A DNA stretch of 64,000 nucleotides from Akebia trifoliata (GCA_017979445.1 CM030710.1:11456248-11520247); one strand, 5' to 3'; numbered from the stretch's first letter, positions 11,672-23,702 are shown. Numbers and translations are program-made. Notes: a model not told the origin generated them from the sequence alone.

Positions 11672-12870
11672 TTAACAACTTTGACTTGAATTATTTTTAC
11701 ATGGACGTTTGATTTTGTCTTGATGGTCATCAGGATTGATGTCAGGCTTGACCATCTTGACTCTAACAACTGGCTCTTTGAATTCTGCTAGTCCGTCTGG
11801 ATACCCTAAGGTGCGCTTGTTCCAAATTTTCTCGATGAGGTGCACTAACTTTTCAGTCAAAGGCTCGGGGGGAAAGAAAGCTTTCTGCTGGGGTAAGGAT
11901 AACTCTATAGGTACGTCGTACTATTCTAGGATCAGATTAGGATGGTAAAAAGATGTTTCTTCTAAACCAATCAGACGGACATAGTAGGATCCTTTGGTTC
12001 CTAGAACAGGTGGATCAGTCATCCACCAAGGGCACCTAAAACTGATATGACAGGCAAAGCGAGAGTCTAACCATTTGCACTAAGCTTTGACTGAGTTGTG
12101 ACGCACTAACAGGTTTCTCTTGGAAAAGTGTTCTGGCCTATATTCGAGGTTTAAGGGAACATCTACGATTTTGAGACGATCACAAAGTCACATATAGAGT
12201 AAGTAGGGACTTCCTTTGAAGCTTTCCCGCTCACCATTTTTATGGCATCTAAACCTGAGAAAGTTTCAGTTAGGATGAGAGGTACTGAGTTGGCTTTCCT
12301 TGAGAGTTGAGAGGCTATATCTATGAAAGACTCAGGGATAGTTTGGCCATCACTATTAGAGGTCAGTATGTATTGGGCTAGGATTCCTAAGCATAATCGA
12401 TAATCTCTAGTGGCTCACCAGGCTTTGGGTTTTACATTGATAGGATGACTGCGGGAGCGATACGGGCCCAATAAAAGTACTAAGTTCAATCTTCCGTCAT
12501 GGACTAAGGCCTTGGCTTCTTCCTTGAAAATGTTCAGTCCTGTGGCGAGGTCACCAGAATATCCGATCTTCAATGAGGGCCTGACTAGAGGTCCTGAAGT
12601 GGATATCCTCATGATGCCACAATAATCCTCGTGAGTAGGGCACAAATGCATATACCCCATATGGAATATGTGAAGATAGGGGTTCTATCACTTAGTCATA
12701 GAATGTAAGAGGTTCCAGTCTATCTCAAATTCGTGGAAGTAGAGAGTACTCCTCAACATAAATCTCCCAAAATTGATCTTCTCTACAAGGTGCATCCCTA
12801 GGACGGTTGTTTTGACTAATTGGTCGATCAGGTTATTGCCAACGGCTAACATCCTGGTTTGACACAAAAG
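11672..12870 (-). pseudogene. DUF7745-like ORF1 upstream of gag, many stops
   Basis: Conceptual minus-strand reading gives interrupted but protein-like sequence in several frames. At 12660-12415 it begins MGYMHLCPTHEDYCGIMRIS, which resembles the 'D-L-x-PTxEEY' start of DUF7745 / plant-mobile-domain-like proteins. Then 'YLLYMWLCDRLKIVDVPL' lies around 12210-12140, and 'CPWWMTDPPV' and 'YYVRLIGLEETSFYHP' around 12030-11945. The last frame (11860-11672) carries 'IEKIWNKRTLGYPD'. Such an ORF is common 5' of gag in Ogre-type elements. Its function is unknown. The homology call is by motif pattern only. Confidence 0.5.
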
Positions 12871-13647
12871 GGTATTTTAGTAATCTTCCAAGGTTCATGT
12901 AAAATATCAATATTTTTCTTTCAGAAAATCTTGTTCTTATAGAAAATATTTTTTGAAAAATATTTTTTTGGAAAATATTTCTTCTAGAGAACACTTCTTT
13001 TGGAAAACATTCTTTTCTGGAAATATTTTCCTTTTCTTCTTTGAAAATTCAATTTTCATTTTGATTTAAATGGCCTGGTCCATCATGATTGTTGGATCGA
13101 GAAGGACTGGGTCATTATTGAAAAAGAATGGATTCTTTATTGGATCGGTGCACCCATTTTAATTTTCAAAAGCAACATCTTTGATCCTTGAGGACAATCA
13201 TACACTCTGATCTCATCATTCCATTATTCACATGCATTCATCAATCAAAAGGAACAACCCGGGAACACCCATGATAAGTTCGAGTCGTGACCTACTGGAA
13301 AGGTTTCTAGACTCTAAGCTTACTACGTGCAATGCATTTTATCTTGCCACCCTTGCCCAAGCACACCTATATACCTCTCGATATGTGGTGATTTGGTTTG
13401 ATATACCATATAGGTGATAATCTAAAACCTCAACTCACTTCTCTGAAGTCAAAAACAGCCAGTTTGATCTCCAATTGAGAGGTGGCACACAATGCTGAGC
13501 AAGGCCCTACTTAAATACCTCTCGTCTAGAATAGACGTAGTCTATCCCCCTCGTACAGTAGGGTACAGTGGGGCAAGATCTCGCTTAGACACCAGTTTTG
13601 ACCAAGAAGTGCAATTGATATACTTAGATTTTCTTTTATACCTACGG

Positions 13648-13958
13648 GTACGAGTCAAGAGTTGTAGCTTTCATAAATGGTTTGGCGTCCCACGAGGGGA
13701 CCGACCACGTACTAGTACTACGTTGGCAATCGGGACATGTGATTGTGTGGCCCACAATAGGTCGAAGGCTCAAGTTGCTCCAGCCTGGGTGCATCAATAT
13801 ACCTCTCCGAATCACCTGATCAGATGGTATTGATGCCCCAGTTTGATATACCCTAAGGTACGTGACTAGAGTTGTGGTTTTCATAAATGGCGTCGCATCT
13901 CCGAAGAGACCGGGCCACGCACTAGTACCACGTTGGCTATATAAGACGTGTAAGTGTG
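13648..13958. repeat. Two imperfect direct repeats of about 105 bp in the Tat-like leader
   Basis: The unit at about 13648-13757 ('gtcaagagttgtagctttcataaatgg... cacgtactagtac.acgttggc') recurs at about 13856-13958 ('actagagttgtggttttcataaatgg... cacgcactagtaccacgttggc'), about 208 bp away. Tandem or spaced repeats in untranslated leaders are common in Tat/Ogre elements. No coding role is seen. Confidence 0.7.
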
Positions 13959-13959
13959 C

Positions 13960-16406
13960 AAAACAGTAAACGTGCATGTGGTGTGTGCAAAAACAGGGTG
14001 GGGTGTGCCCGGGGCCTTTTTTCAAACACATGGGCCAATGGGCTCAATCAATCCAATTATTATAACTTGAGTTACATGAATATCTAATCGAAATAAACAC
14101 CATCTCAATCACATGAATATTTAATCAAGATCAACACCATTCGAATCACATGATTAAAGATAAGTATATCAAGCTTATATCCATGTTAGAAGCAAGCATT
14201 TAATCCAACATTATTTCCTTATGTATTCCAATCAAGGGTTATTTTGAATGACCCAAAATAATTCAGAATTTCAAAGCATATTGAATTGAGGATGACTGGA
14301 TCTTCGTTAGGGTGGCGATTTTAAAATCAAATACCCTATTTTTTTTTTTTTTTTATTTTAAAAAAATAAAAACAAAAATAAAATCCTAACAAAAAATTAA
14401 CCAACAAGTGGATCGTTGTTGACAAACCATCTTTTACTAGTGTCACCCCAATTTCCATGTAAATCATTAAGGTGACATTAGAACAATTGGTGTGTCAAAA
14501 TAACAAATCACTCGGCCACAAAGAGGGTTGCCACTAGTCTTTGACAACATTCGAGATAAAATTTTGAGACATTATTAACACACCCATTATTTATTTACAA
14601 CACACCAATTATTTAGAAAATAGATAATTACTTATCCAAGCATTAATGAGTTATAAGTAAAACCTGGTGGGTTAATAACAATTCTCAAAATTCCCATCAA
14701 GAAACTTACTGGCCCCATCTCCGTTTTTTTACTTTTTTTTTTTTTTTTTTTTTAAATGAAACCAGCATTATAACTAAACACAACCTTTTCATATTTTTTT
14801 TTTAATTTTACTAAACAAAAAATGATTGAAAGAAAGCACAATATATTTTTTAAGTCTCTTAAATCAATCTGTCTCCCCACATTGTTCATCATTATGTCTA
14901 CAATTTTCAAGTGTAATCTGCCCTGATCCAATGCTGATGAATAATCCTTAACTTCGCTCTTGATCATCTCTTATACCAAAAAAGTCAGGACTAAACAGAA
15001 TAAAACTCTTCTCCACTTTCTGTTACAACTGGCAACTTAAACTCTGTATGTCCATCATGTTGATTCTCTAAGGAAATCTGCCGTAATGGAACCAACGCTA
15101 GAGGAAAAACTTCATTTTGGCTAAAATTTTCTATTGTTTTTAATGTCGTTATTGTTGTTATGTTCGCCTCTGATGTGTGGATCAATCATCGAAGAAGACA
15201 TCTCCATCTGTGATGGAGTCATCACTACTCCTCCTAATCTCTGCATAGGTCAATACACATGTGAAAAAACCAACAAAAGGAAAACTAGAATCACTTACCT
15301 CAAATCTAGAACAACTAACAGCACCAAAACTAGCAGGTTTTTTTTTTCTTAAACGTTGGTGTTAGTGCTATTCGCAATACCATCATCTTCCACCATTAAC
15401 CAAGATTTCCTTTTTAAAGTTGAATTGCAAAGATTCTTGATCGCATTATCTGTTCAGTCAGACAGAAATCTAATGATTGTAGCCTACTTATTTCTAGATT
15501 TCGTCTGAACACCGATGATCTCCCTGTCTTCTCCTGGACTCCATGGACCTTTGGTTCGATTCGAATCTTTCTTTGATAAATACATTGATTTTAGTTGATC
15601 AAACACAACTTGACATCTCTGAGTGTATAACAATCCTTTAAAAAGATTCAAGATTTACTATAGAAGGAGAGAGAGGATTTCGTTCTCTGTTAAAAACGTC
15701 GAACCCAACTGATTTAATCATTTTAAGAAGATGATGTGTGAGTATAAAAAGGCAATTTTTGCTTGTTACACATCAACCTATTCCTCCTGTGAACAGTACC
15801 TAAAAAATTAGAATTTTTGTTTTAAAAAAAATCGATTTTTTTTATGTATACGAGCCCCATGTTGCTGTAGGCAGCACCCTTTTTTAAAAAAAAAAAATTC
15901 TAACAAAAAACAGGAAATGGGGGGTGTTAAAAAGGATTATTTTTTACACATCAACTCCCTCAGCCCATTATCATTGATAATGGAAACTTAAAAAAAACTT
16001 TTAAAAAAAAATAAAAATAAAACAAAATAAAAATAAACGAATAAAAAAAATTATCGAAGGATACATCACCCACCAAAAAACTCTATTTTAAAAAAAATGA
16101 AAAAAAGACCAAACCTAGGTGATTCACTAATCATCGCTCCATCCTCAATTAAACTTCTTGATTTTTTAATTATTTAGGATCATTCTAAATACCCCTCGAT
16201 TGAGCCACAATAATAAAATAAAACGAATATACAATAGTAGAATATTCATGATCCAAACACATGATTAAACCTTGAACAATAAGATGATAAAAAAAAACTA
16301 AAAAAAATAAGAACAAATAAATAATCAGATAAGCTAATCAACTAAAAACACTAGATCTCTTTAGCAATGCTCCCATACTTGGGGTTTTTCAAGTCTGATC
16401 CTCAAT
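13960..16406. other. Tat-like leader region, low complexity, no gene
   Basis: About 2.4 kb of AT-rich DNA with long A and T tracts (14341-14365, 14727-14753, 15876-15897 and others). No protein of recognisable family is encoded; short open frames near 14750-15190 (-) have no motif. It sits between the PBS-like site and the gag-side ORFs, so it is read as the untranslated leader, possibly with further insertions. Confidence 0.45.
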
Positions 16407-16427
16407 GGTCCCCAGTGAAGTCGCTAC
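16407..16427 (-). promoter_or_regulatory. PBS-like site of the Tat-like element
   Basis: The minus strand reads GTAGCGACTTCACTGGGGAC directly after the LTR end. This matches the 'tggcgactccactggggac' block found next to LTRs in many plant Tat/Ogre elements, with a changed first few bases. It fixes the LTR border and the orientation of the element. Confidence 0.55.
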
Positions 16428-17486
16428 TGAAAGCACCATCGATCTGCGGGGTACGCGGATCCGCTTTTTACCCTTGAGGTTTGGGAGTCGCCACCTAGTT
16501 ATTACGGTCTAGGAACCGATCAATGACTCTAAATGGATAAAGAACTAATCTAGAACAGAAAAAAAAATTAAATTCGGGGATCATGTTACAGGGTTGGAAA
16601 GAACTAATCTTGACTTTGGTCTTGCTTAATTGACTTTAATTTTGACTTTAGTCTTATTTGATTAACTTTAATATCTTGACTTTAGTCTTGCTTGATTGAC
16701 TTTAATTTTTTGGAGAACCCCCCTCTATTATATCTTTAATTCTTTAGTCCCCCAAATGGAGGGGTCCTTAAAGAAATATCTTGCGAACCCTCAATAATTT
16801 TGTATGAGAGCCCGATTGATCGATTTTTTTAGTTTAAAATTTTAAATTAATTTCATTAATATTTCACTTTAATTATTTAATGTTTTATTTATTAATTTCA
16901 AAATTTTTAATAATGAAAATTGTGAAATTACTGTTTTACCCCCGGAGAGGACTTTTCACGTTTTAAGTCGGTTTTTAATGTTCTAAGATGTTTTAGAATC
17001 GATTTTTTGTAAGGAATTCAATGGAAATATTATTTTGTGTCATTTATGAAATTTTTTGTGTGAAATGGTCATGAACTTTATGAGGGGCATTTTCGTAATT
17101 TTGTCAAATTCTGTGAAAATTGGTGAAATGATTTATCTGATTCAAATTTGTTGTTTCATGTGTTCGAAATAATTTTTCTAATCGTAACGTAAGCTCTAGG
17201 ATTGTTTTGATGTTAGGGGTATTTTGGTAATTTGGTCATTTTTTAGTGATTTTTATCGTGAAACCTCTTTTTGTTTGAAAAATGATGATTTCTATGTTTC
17301 CGGGATCGTATTTTCCTAGCGTAGCGTGGTTTCTAATGTTTTGTCAATTCGAGATACCTTATCCGAATTTCTGAAACATTTCTGGTAACAAAATAAAATA
17401 ATGGAATAAACATCCATCATTGGGAACCGTTGCGATCGGGTTGACGAGTTGATTAATCAGGCGAATGCAAAAATGGGGTGTCTACA
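16428..17486 (-). mobile_element. 5' LTR of the Tat-like element
   Basis: The minus strand starts TGTAGACACCCCATTTTTGC at 17486, a typical Tat/Ogre LTR start, and ends near 16428 (..GGTGCTTTCA) before the PBS-like site; length about 1059 bp. A 'ggtggcgactccc' block lies near the 3' end. The solo LTR at 32253-34205 starts with the same TGTAGACACCC. Confidence 0.65.
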
Positions 17487-18600
17487 GTTCAGTGGTAAAA
17501 TATCTATCTTCCCACTCTAGCCATCCTACTTGGGTATAAATGGTTTGGAACAGTAATAACATTCCTAGACAAAGTTTTATATCATGACTTGCCCTCAAAG
17601 GTAGACTAAAAACCTTGAAGAAACTCAAGTCCTAAGGCTTAATAATTTATGCGACTTTTGTTGGCTTTGTAGAGCTCATAAAGAGGACACCAACCACATT
17701 CTTAGTGGCTACCATTTCACAAGATGGGTATAGACAGAAATTCTCAAGAAATGCTAAGTAAGTAGAGTTGTTGGGGAGTGGGCTTCCACAAACTTTAAGG
17801 GAGGTACCCCTATCTAAAGAATTAAGAAGGTGGCCTTTTGTGTTTTTATATACCACAAATGGAGGGAAAGATGCAATAGGATCTACCAAGGCAGATTCAA
17901 TGGCTCGGAACAAGTGCTTCAAAAAACTGTTGACATTGTTCGGATTAAGTTTAAAGACACCTTAAACGAGATAGAAGACTCCCACTACAATAGATATTTC
18001 TTTCATGCTTGGGGTACCAATGCAGCCTCTATTTACAAACCTAGTATTTTTTGCTCTTACTTGAAACCAAATCAGGGAGTGTATGAACACTGATGGTTCA
18101 TATTTGAAAACTAGAGGAGACTATGGGACTATCATCCAAGACCAAGATTGTAAGGTTGTGGCTGCCTTAACTGGGAGTGAAGACCCAAAATCGGTTATAT
18201 ACCATGAGATGCAAGGTATTCTTCTTTAGTTAAACCTTACTATATCCAAAGGTCGCTCTAGAATTCTAGTTCAATCGAACTCATTATGGCAGTTAAGATT
18301 CTAAATGGTAGATGGAGCTCACCTTGGTACATCCTCCACTTGATTTTGTCAATCAAGAGCTTATTGGCCAATTTCAATGTAGTTAATTTCTTACATATAT
18401 TTAGAGAAGTTAACAAGGTGGCTAACTACCTTGCATCATGTCTTCCTTTTGTGGGTTGCTCGGAGATCGCTTGTGGATCTTCGCCTCCCCTTATTTCTCT
18501 TCTCTCCCAAGATAAAAGTGGTTGTCTTTTCTTAAGGTTGTAGCTGGTCCGGGTCTACCTTAACCCGGTTGACCTTTTAAAAAAAAAGATTTACGTTTTT
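17487..18600 (+). pseudogene. 5'-truncated non-LTR retrotransposon (LINE): zf-RVT to RNase H tail
   Basis: Interrupted plus-strand reading. 'CDFCWLCRAHKEDTNHIL' around 17650-17705 is the zinc-binding zf-RVT region that follows LINE reverse transcriptase. 'YHKWRERCNRIYQGR' lies at about 17847-17895. An RNase H-like stretch (MNTDGSYLKTRGDYGTI, then a glutamate-containing 'YHEMQGILL') follows from about 18089, and '..LLANFNVVNFLHIFREVNKVANYLAS' at 18363-18440 is the typical C-terminal RNase H block of plant LINEs. An A-rich region (18570-18625) may be the poly(A) tail. The RT core is absent. Its 5' side abuts the Tat-like LTR. Confidence 0.7.
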
Positions 18601-18963
18601 TTTAAATAAAAATAAAAAATAAAAAATGCTCTAAAGAAGTGTCACACAAGGCAACTTGTTTTTTCTCTAATAATTGACTTGTGAATACGACATCCATACA
18701 AGATGATAGAGTCATCTATTATCCACAATTTTAATGATCTCATGTAATCAATGCTTGTGATTAAATGCGAGATCTCTAAAAATACTGCAACATGAAATAA
18801 GTTAGAATTCTACGGTGAATAAGTATTAAAAATGGAACATAAACAAACCTAAAAGAATGATAAACTCAATGTTATGATTAGATCCCTCCAGAGTTAGAGC
18901 AGTGATTGTAAGATCAATGGTTCGATCCGATCGTGATATAGAAGTCGAAAGAAAGAATGATGA
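18601..18963. other. Short intergenic stretch before the Reina-like element
   Basis: AT-rich, with no gene or motif seen. It runs directly into the target duplication AGAAC at 18964-18968. Confidence 0.5.
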
Positions 18964-18968
18964 AGAAC

Positions 18969-19409
18969 TGTCATGTGTAGGGCCAAGGCTACAGGGCCTT
19001 AATTGGGCTGTACGACTTTATCTGGGCAGCCCATTACTTGTTGGGTATTATTTATATATTATGTTATTTATTTATGCTTTAATTGAGTCTGTAGTTAGTG
19101 ACAGGTACATGTTCTGTCTAGTCTTGCTGAAATTCAGCCTTAAGAATCTCTCAAAGATAATGTTACTGTTAGTAGAGGTTCAGTAAGTTGTTAGTGGCTG
19201 GTGGTTAAGAATCTGTCAAATCTAATGTTACTGTTAGTAGTAGTCTAGTAAGTTGTTAGTAGCTGGTGGTTATTTTCTGAAGTGTATTTAATCTATTGTT
19301 ATGAATGAAGAAAAGGAATTGAATTCTAGCAGAACTTGTGGAGGATTTTGGTTCCCTCGAAGCAACCAATTGTTCTTTCTTTTCTAATATTATTGTTAAA
19401 TACATAACA
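18969..19409 (+). mobile_element. 5' LTR of the Reina-like element
   Basis: Starts TGTCATGTGT and ends TACATAACA. It is 441 bp against 376 bp for the 3' LTR. The difference is a 65-bp tandem duplication (19141-19205 and 19206-19270, both starting TAAGAATCT and ending GCTGGTGGT). Confidence 0.9.
19141..19270 (+). repeat. 65-bp tandem duplication inside the 5' LTR
   Basis: Two abutting 65-bp copies with several mismatches. The 3' LTR has only one. Since LTRs are identical at insertion, the duplication arose afterwards, or the 3' LTR lost a copy. Confidence 0.85.
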
Positions 19410-19410
19410 G

Positions 19411-19422
19411 TGGTATCAGAAC
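19411..19422 (+). promoter_or_regulatory. PBS of the Reina-like element (initiator tRNA-Met type)
   Basis: TGGTATCAGAAC lies one base after the 5' LTR end. It is the usual plant initiator-Met primer site with one change (GAAC for GAGC). Confidence 0.85.
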
Positions 19423-19436
19423 TAGGCGTCCACATG

Positions 19437-20330
19437 GCTGAAGGTGGACCTGGTACATGTTATTCACAACTTGCTGAATCTCTTACTGGAGTGAAACAAG
19501 CACAGGAGATCCAACAGCAAAATCAGGTGTCGTTGCAGGAAATGGAAGATGGATTGGCTCAATAGCTTTGGGCAGTAGTTGGTAATGTTGAAGCCTTGGT
19601 ATGCAATAGTGGGAAAAGACCTAAGGACAACACAAATAAGCAAAGAATGGTCAATCTATTATTTAAAGAACATGGGACAATTCAAACACGTTCCATCTGT
19701 TTGGATTTCCCTAAATTTCATGGTGAGGACCCTCAAGGATGGATTTATAGAGCAAATCAATTTTTTGCTTATCACCAAACTAACCCACAGCATCGAATAT
19801 TATTGGCTTCCTTCCACATGAAAGGTAAGGCCTTAATTTGGTTCCAAGATTTGGAAACTTCAGGTGGAATCACGAGCTGGGAAGCATTTGTTAGGGGACT
19901 GCAAACACAATTTGGTCCTACATCTTATGAAGATCCAATGGAGGCCCTTACAAATTTGAAGCAAACTACTATCGTGGAAGCTTATAAAATAGAATTTGAA
20001 GTCTTATCTAACCAATTAAGAGTTGAACCATATAAACTCAATTGTTTCCTTAGTGGACTTAAATAAGACATCAGATTCATGGTACATATGTTGAACCCAC
20101 AAACTTTGAATATTGCTTTTGGGTTGGCTCAAATGCAGGAAGAAAATGGTTGGCCTTAAGGAAGGTTGTCAAGGGGGTGCTCCATCCCCAAGGCTGGCCT
20201 TTAGTTCTCCTTCTCTCGAGAAGAGGGCTATGGTTCCAGTACAGCACTTATCTCCTATTCAAATGAAGAAAAGGTGAGAGAAGGGTCTTTGCTACAATTG
20301 TAATGAGAAATAGGGACCGGAGCACAAATG
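19437..20330 (+). pseudogene. Reina-like gag with broken zinc knuckle
   Basis: Starts with an ATG just after the PBS (MAEGGPGTCYSQL), changes frame near 19570, and continues at 19596-20066 with the gag core: LDFPKFHGEDPQGWIYRANQ, then 'KGKALIWFQDLE', then 'TSWEAFVRGLQTQFGP'. Stops follow. The CCHC knuckle at about 20288-20335 reads CYNCNEK, a stop, then GPEHKC; the stop replaces the usual residue. It would encode the capsid protein of the retrotransposon. Confidence 0.8.
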
Positions 20331-20352
20331 CAAGGCAGCTAAGTTATTCATT

Positions 20353-20991
20353 ATGGAGTGTAAGGATTCTAGTAATGATGAAGAACCCTTAATTGTAAGG
20401 GATAACAAGGAAAAGGGAGACTGCAATTTGCGGAGTGAACCAGAAAATGTAGAGGTAGAGCTAAGCATTTCAGTCCATGCTCTCTCAGGCTCTCCTAATC
20501 CAAGAATCGTGAAGTTAGTGGGCAAGGTGGAAAGGTGTGTAGTGGTGGTCCTTATTGATACGTGAAGCACTCATAATTTTATGGATCCCTCTATTGCTGA
20601 GAAGGCTCGGCTCAAAATGCATCCCACCCAAGGATTGACAGTGAAGGTAGCCAATGGGGTAGCTCTGAGCAGTGAAGGAAAGTGTACTGAGCTGAAACTT
20701 CACATGCAGGGTAATTTCTATTCTACTGAATTTTATTTACTTGCATTGCGGGGATATGATATTATTTTGGGAGTCCAATTGTTAAGGGCTCTAGGGAAAA
20801 TTCTATGGAATTTCCCTAAACTTCAAATGGAATTTTCCTACATGGGCACGAGTAGAACACTTCAAGGCATGTCACCCACTGATTTATCATTGATAGAAGG
20901 TGAAAATTTTGGTAGGGCATTTAAAAATGACCAAAAGGGCTTAGTTTTACAGCTTACAAAAACCACTGAAATTTTTTTTTTTTTCTGCTGA
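20353..20991 (+). pseudogene. Reina-like aspartic protease, active-site glycine codon is a stop
   Basis: The retropepsin domain follows gag. The catalytic triad region reads VVVLIDT, then TGA (20563-20565), then STHNFMDPSIAEKA. In this family the residue after DT is Gly (GGA), so one substitution turned the active-site glycine into a stop. The flap and C-terminal part (MQGNFYSTEFYLLALRGYDI, then LGVQLLRALG) read well. The frame ends in a T tract near 20970-20991. Confidence 0.8.
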
Positions 20992-20994
20992 ACT

Positions 20995-21990
20995 TGACCT
21001 GACTTTGAGTGACCTTATTGACCAATACAAAACACTTTTTGAAGAACCCAAAGGTTTACCTCCACCTAAAACACATGACCACCATATCTTACTCCATAAA
21101 GACACAAAACCAATCTGTGTAGGTCCATATAGATACTCTTACTTCCAAAAAACATAAATAAAAAAAATGGTCAATGAAATGTTGAATAATGGAATAATCT
21201 GACCCAGTCAAAACCCATTTTCCTCACCCATCCTATTGGTAAGAAAGTAAGACAGTAATTGGAGGCTTTGTGTTGATTATAGAGCTCTCAACAAAGAAAC
21301 CATCAACATGAAATTTCCCATACCAATTGTTGATAAACCATTAGATGAGTTACATGGTGCTACCATTTTCAGCAAATTAGACCTTAGGTCCGGCTACCAT
21401 CAAATCCAAGTTCACCCTAATGATATCCAAAAGACCACCTTTAGGACTCACAAGGGTCATTACGAGTTTTTGGTAATGTCATTCGGGCTTACCAATGCAC
21501 CCGTTTCTTTCCAAGGCCTAATGAATGACATTTTCAAGCCTCATCTACATAAATTCATTTTGGTCTTTTTTGCTGACATACTTGTCTATAGAAAAACCTT
21601 TTCAAAACATTTGGTTCATTTACAAACTGTTTTAGACATTCTGAAACAGCATCAATTGTTTGAAAAAAATTCTAAATGTAGTTTTGGATGTTCTGAAGTT
21701 AGTACTACAAAAAAAATTATCAAAGGATATAACCTCATTGCAGCACCCTTAACCTCTCTCTTAAAGAAGAATTCCTTTCACTAGACTGAAACAGCCAAGG
21801 AAGCCTTTGAAAAACTCAAAAAAGCTATTACTAACCCTCTGATCTTAGCACTACCAGATTTTACTCATCCTTTTACTATTCAATGTGATGTTTGTGGATA
21901 TGGAGTTGGAGCGGTTTTATTGCAACAGGGAAGGCTAATTGCTTTTATGAGCCAGGCAATTAGTAGGAAGGCTTTACAAATATCAACTTA
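20995..21990 (+). pseudogene. Reina-like reverse transcriptase, altered YxDD and internal deletion
   Basis: RT blocks: '[20 protein letters not shown]' around 21262-21320, '[17 protein letters not shown]' and '[22 protein letters not shown]' in the frame 21308-21784. The catalytic motif reads FFADIL, where family members have F-D-D, so the first catalytic Asp is Ala. At about 21705-21725 the sequence jumps from '[13 protein letters not shown]' to '[16 protein letters not shown]', skipping roughly 45 codons that normally separate these blocks. Stops occur at 21189-21245 and at 21782-21784. The RT/RNase H connection follows to about 21990. Confidence 0.8.
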
Positions 21991-22000
21991 TGAGAAATAA

Positions 22001-22237
22001 TTGATGGCCTTGGTACTTGCTATAAAGAAATGGAGATCATGCTTATTGGGGCAAAAATTCAAAGTGCAAACAAATCAGCAAAGCCTACAATATTTGCTGG
22101 AACAGAAAGTTGGAACACATCTTCAACAAAAATGGATCACCAAGTTGTTAGGCTTTGATTTCTTAGTGGAATACAAACAAGTGAAAGACAACCGGGTGGC
22201 TGATGCACTATCTAGAAAGGTGGATTCTAAAGAATGA
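22001..22237 (+). pseudogene. Reina-like RNase H C-terminal part
   Basis: Open frame starting ALVLAIKKWR. It contains 'KFKVQTNQQSLQYLLEQK' (the family has D in the T-D-x-x-S-L block; here it is N) and ends KDNRVADALSRK, the conserved end of Ty3 RNase H. It is separated from the preceding Asp-containing part (IQCDVCGYGVGAVLLQQ, about 21878-21928) by a stop. The domain degrades the RNA strand during reverse transcription of the element. Confidence 0.75.
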
Positions 22238-23702
22238 GAGTTGGCAACCCTCACGGTTCCAACAACTACTTGGTTGGACACTCTCAAGGCTTCCTATGGA
22301 AATGATTCTGAGTTGCAGAAGCTATTGCAGAAAAGTGGAGCAAGGGAGATTGGATCCTAACAAATTTAGAGTATTGGAAGGGTTGCTTTACTACAAAGGT
22401 AGACTCTATATTAGCAACACACCTGAGCTGAAATTGCAGATTCTACAGGCCTTACATAGCAGTCCAGGGGGTGGCAATGCAGGGTACCATAAAACTATCC
22501 ACAGAATTCGTTCTGAATTTTATTGGGTAGGCATGAAGGGTGACATCCGAAACTTAATCCGAGAGTGATGTGTGTCAAAAAAATAAATCAGAAAACATAC
22601 ATCCAACAGGACTCCTTCAACCCTTACCAAGTCCTACTAAAATTTGGACTGACATTTCTCTTGATTTTCTTGAAGGGTTGCCTATTTCGGAGGGTACTCA
22701 GTGATTATGGTGGTGGTTGATAAGTTATCTAAATATGCCCATTTTATTCCAGTTTCCCATCCCTATACAGCCTCTAAAATAGCCCAAATATTTGTTGCAA
22801 ATATTTTTAAATTGCATGGAATGCCTAGTTCTATTTTAACAGACAGGGATCCAACTTTTACAAGTAATTTCTGGAAGGAACTATTCAAGTTGCAGGGGAC
22901 TAACTTGAAATTCAGCTCAGCTTACCATCCACAAACAGATAGACAGACCGAGATCATGAACAAGGCTATGGAGCAATATTTACGATATTTTTTAGGTGAC
23001 AAACCAAAGGAGTGGGTCAAATGGCTTCCCTTAGCTGAATGGTGTTACAATACAAATGTTTATGCATCGACCAAACTGACACCCTTTGAATCAGTCTATG
23101 GCTACCAACCCCCAAAATCATTGCCCTATTCTCCAGGAACTACAAAAAATCATGCTGTGGAAGATACCTTAAAGTCGAGGGATCAGATTCTCTATATCCT
23201 TCAATACAATCTACAAGAGGCACAAGCAAGAATGAAGTGATTCGCTGATTTAAAACAGACAGAAAAAAGCTTTGAAATGGGAGATTATGTTTACCTTCGG
23301 CTCCAATCGTACAAGCAGCAGTTAGTTGTCCAATGTCGCAACTCGAAGCATTCTCCGGGATATTACAGGGCATTCGAAGTGTTGAAAAAATTGGGCTCCG
23401 TCGCATATAAGCTGAAGCTTCCTCCTATAGCACCCTTCCACCCGGTATTCCATGTATCAAACTTAAAGAAGAAGTTAGGGGCTCGAAATCAGCAATCAGA
23501 ATCCTTGTCGCCTACAACATCAAATGGAACCTTTAAGCCTGAACCTGAGGAAATCATACAACGGTGCAAGGTGAAGAAGGGGAACCGAGCAGCAGTAGAA
23601 CTTTTTGTAAAGCGAAAAGGGTTAGGGCTAGAAGAAGCAACCTAGGTGGACTATCGAGTTCTGAGCGAGGACTTCCCAGACCTTGTGGACAAGGTCTTCT
23701 GA
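22238..23702 (+). pseudogene. Reina-like integrase with chromodomain
   Basis: Zinc-binding N-terminus at 22439-22600 (LQALHSSP..NAGYHKTIHRI; the first His of the HHCC set is Asn). Core D at 'IWTDISLDFLEGLP' (about 22640-22685), D at SSILTDRDPTFTS, E at 'TDRQTEIMNKAMEQYLR', so DD35E is recognisable. Frame changes at about 22570 and 22690 and a stop near 23238 break it. The C-terminal frame (23277-23645) has the GDYVYLRLQ barrel and 'HPVFHVSNLKK', and ends in a chromodomain (KKGNRAAVELFVKRKGL, then EEAT, stop, VDY, where the stop replaces the aromatic Trp). Chromodomains target integration to modified chromatin. Confidence 0.85.

Larger units (their letters stand above)
7362..17486 (-). mobile_element. 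Tat/Ogre-like Ty3 LTR retrotransposon, degenerate and truncated by the gap
   Basis: Read on the minus strand: LTR (17486 to 16428), PBS-like site, a long untranslated leader, a DUF7745-like ORF (about 12870-11672), gag (11114-9564), protease with G-patch (9509-8745), then the start of RT (8419-7364). An extra ORF upstream of gag, the 'DNGSALN' protease motif and the long leader are characteristic of the Tat/Ogre lineage. Stops and frameshifts lie in every module except parts of gag and protease. No matching 3' LTR is seen below the gap, so no TSD can be tested. Confidence 0.75.

Noticed and set aside
14752..15185. Two minus-strand frames as a small gene
   Set aside because: No motif, no splice support and flanking A/T tracts. 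Left as unassigned leader sequence of the Tat-like element.
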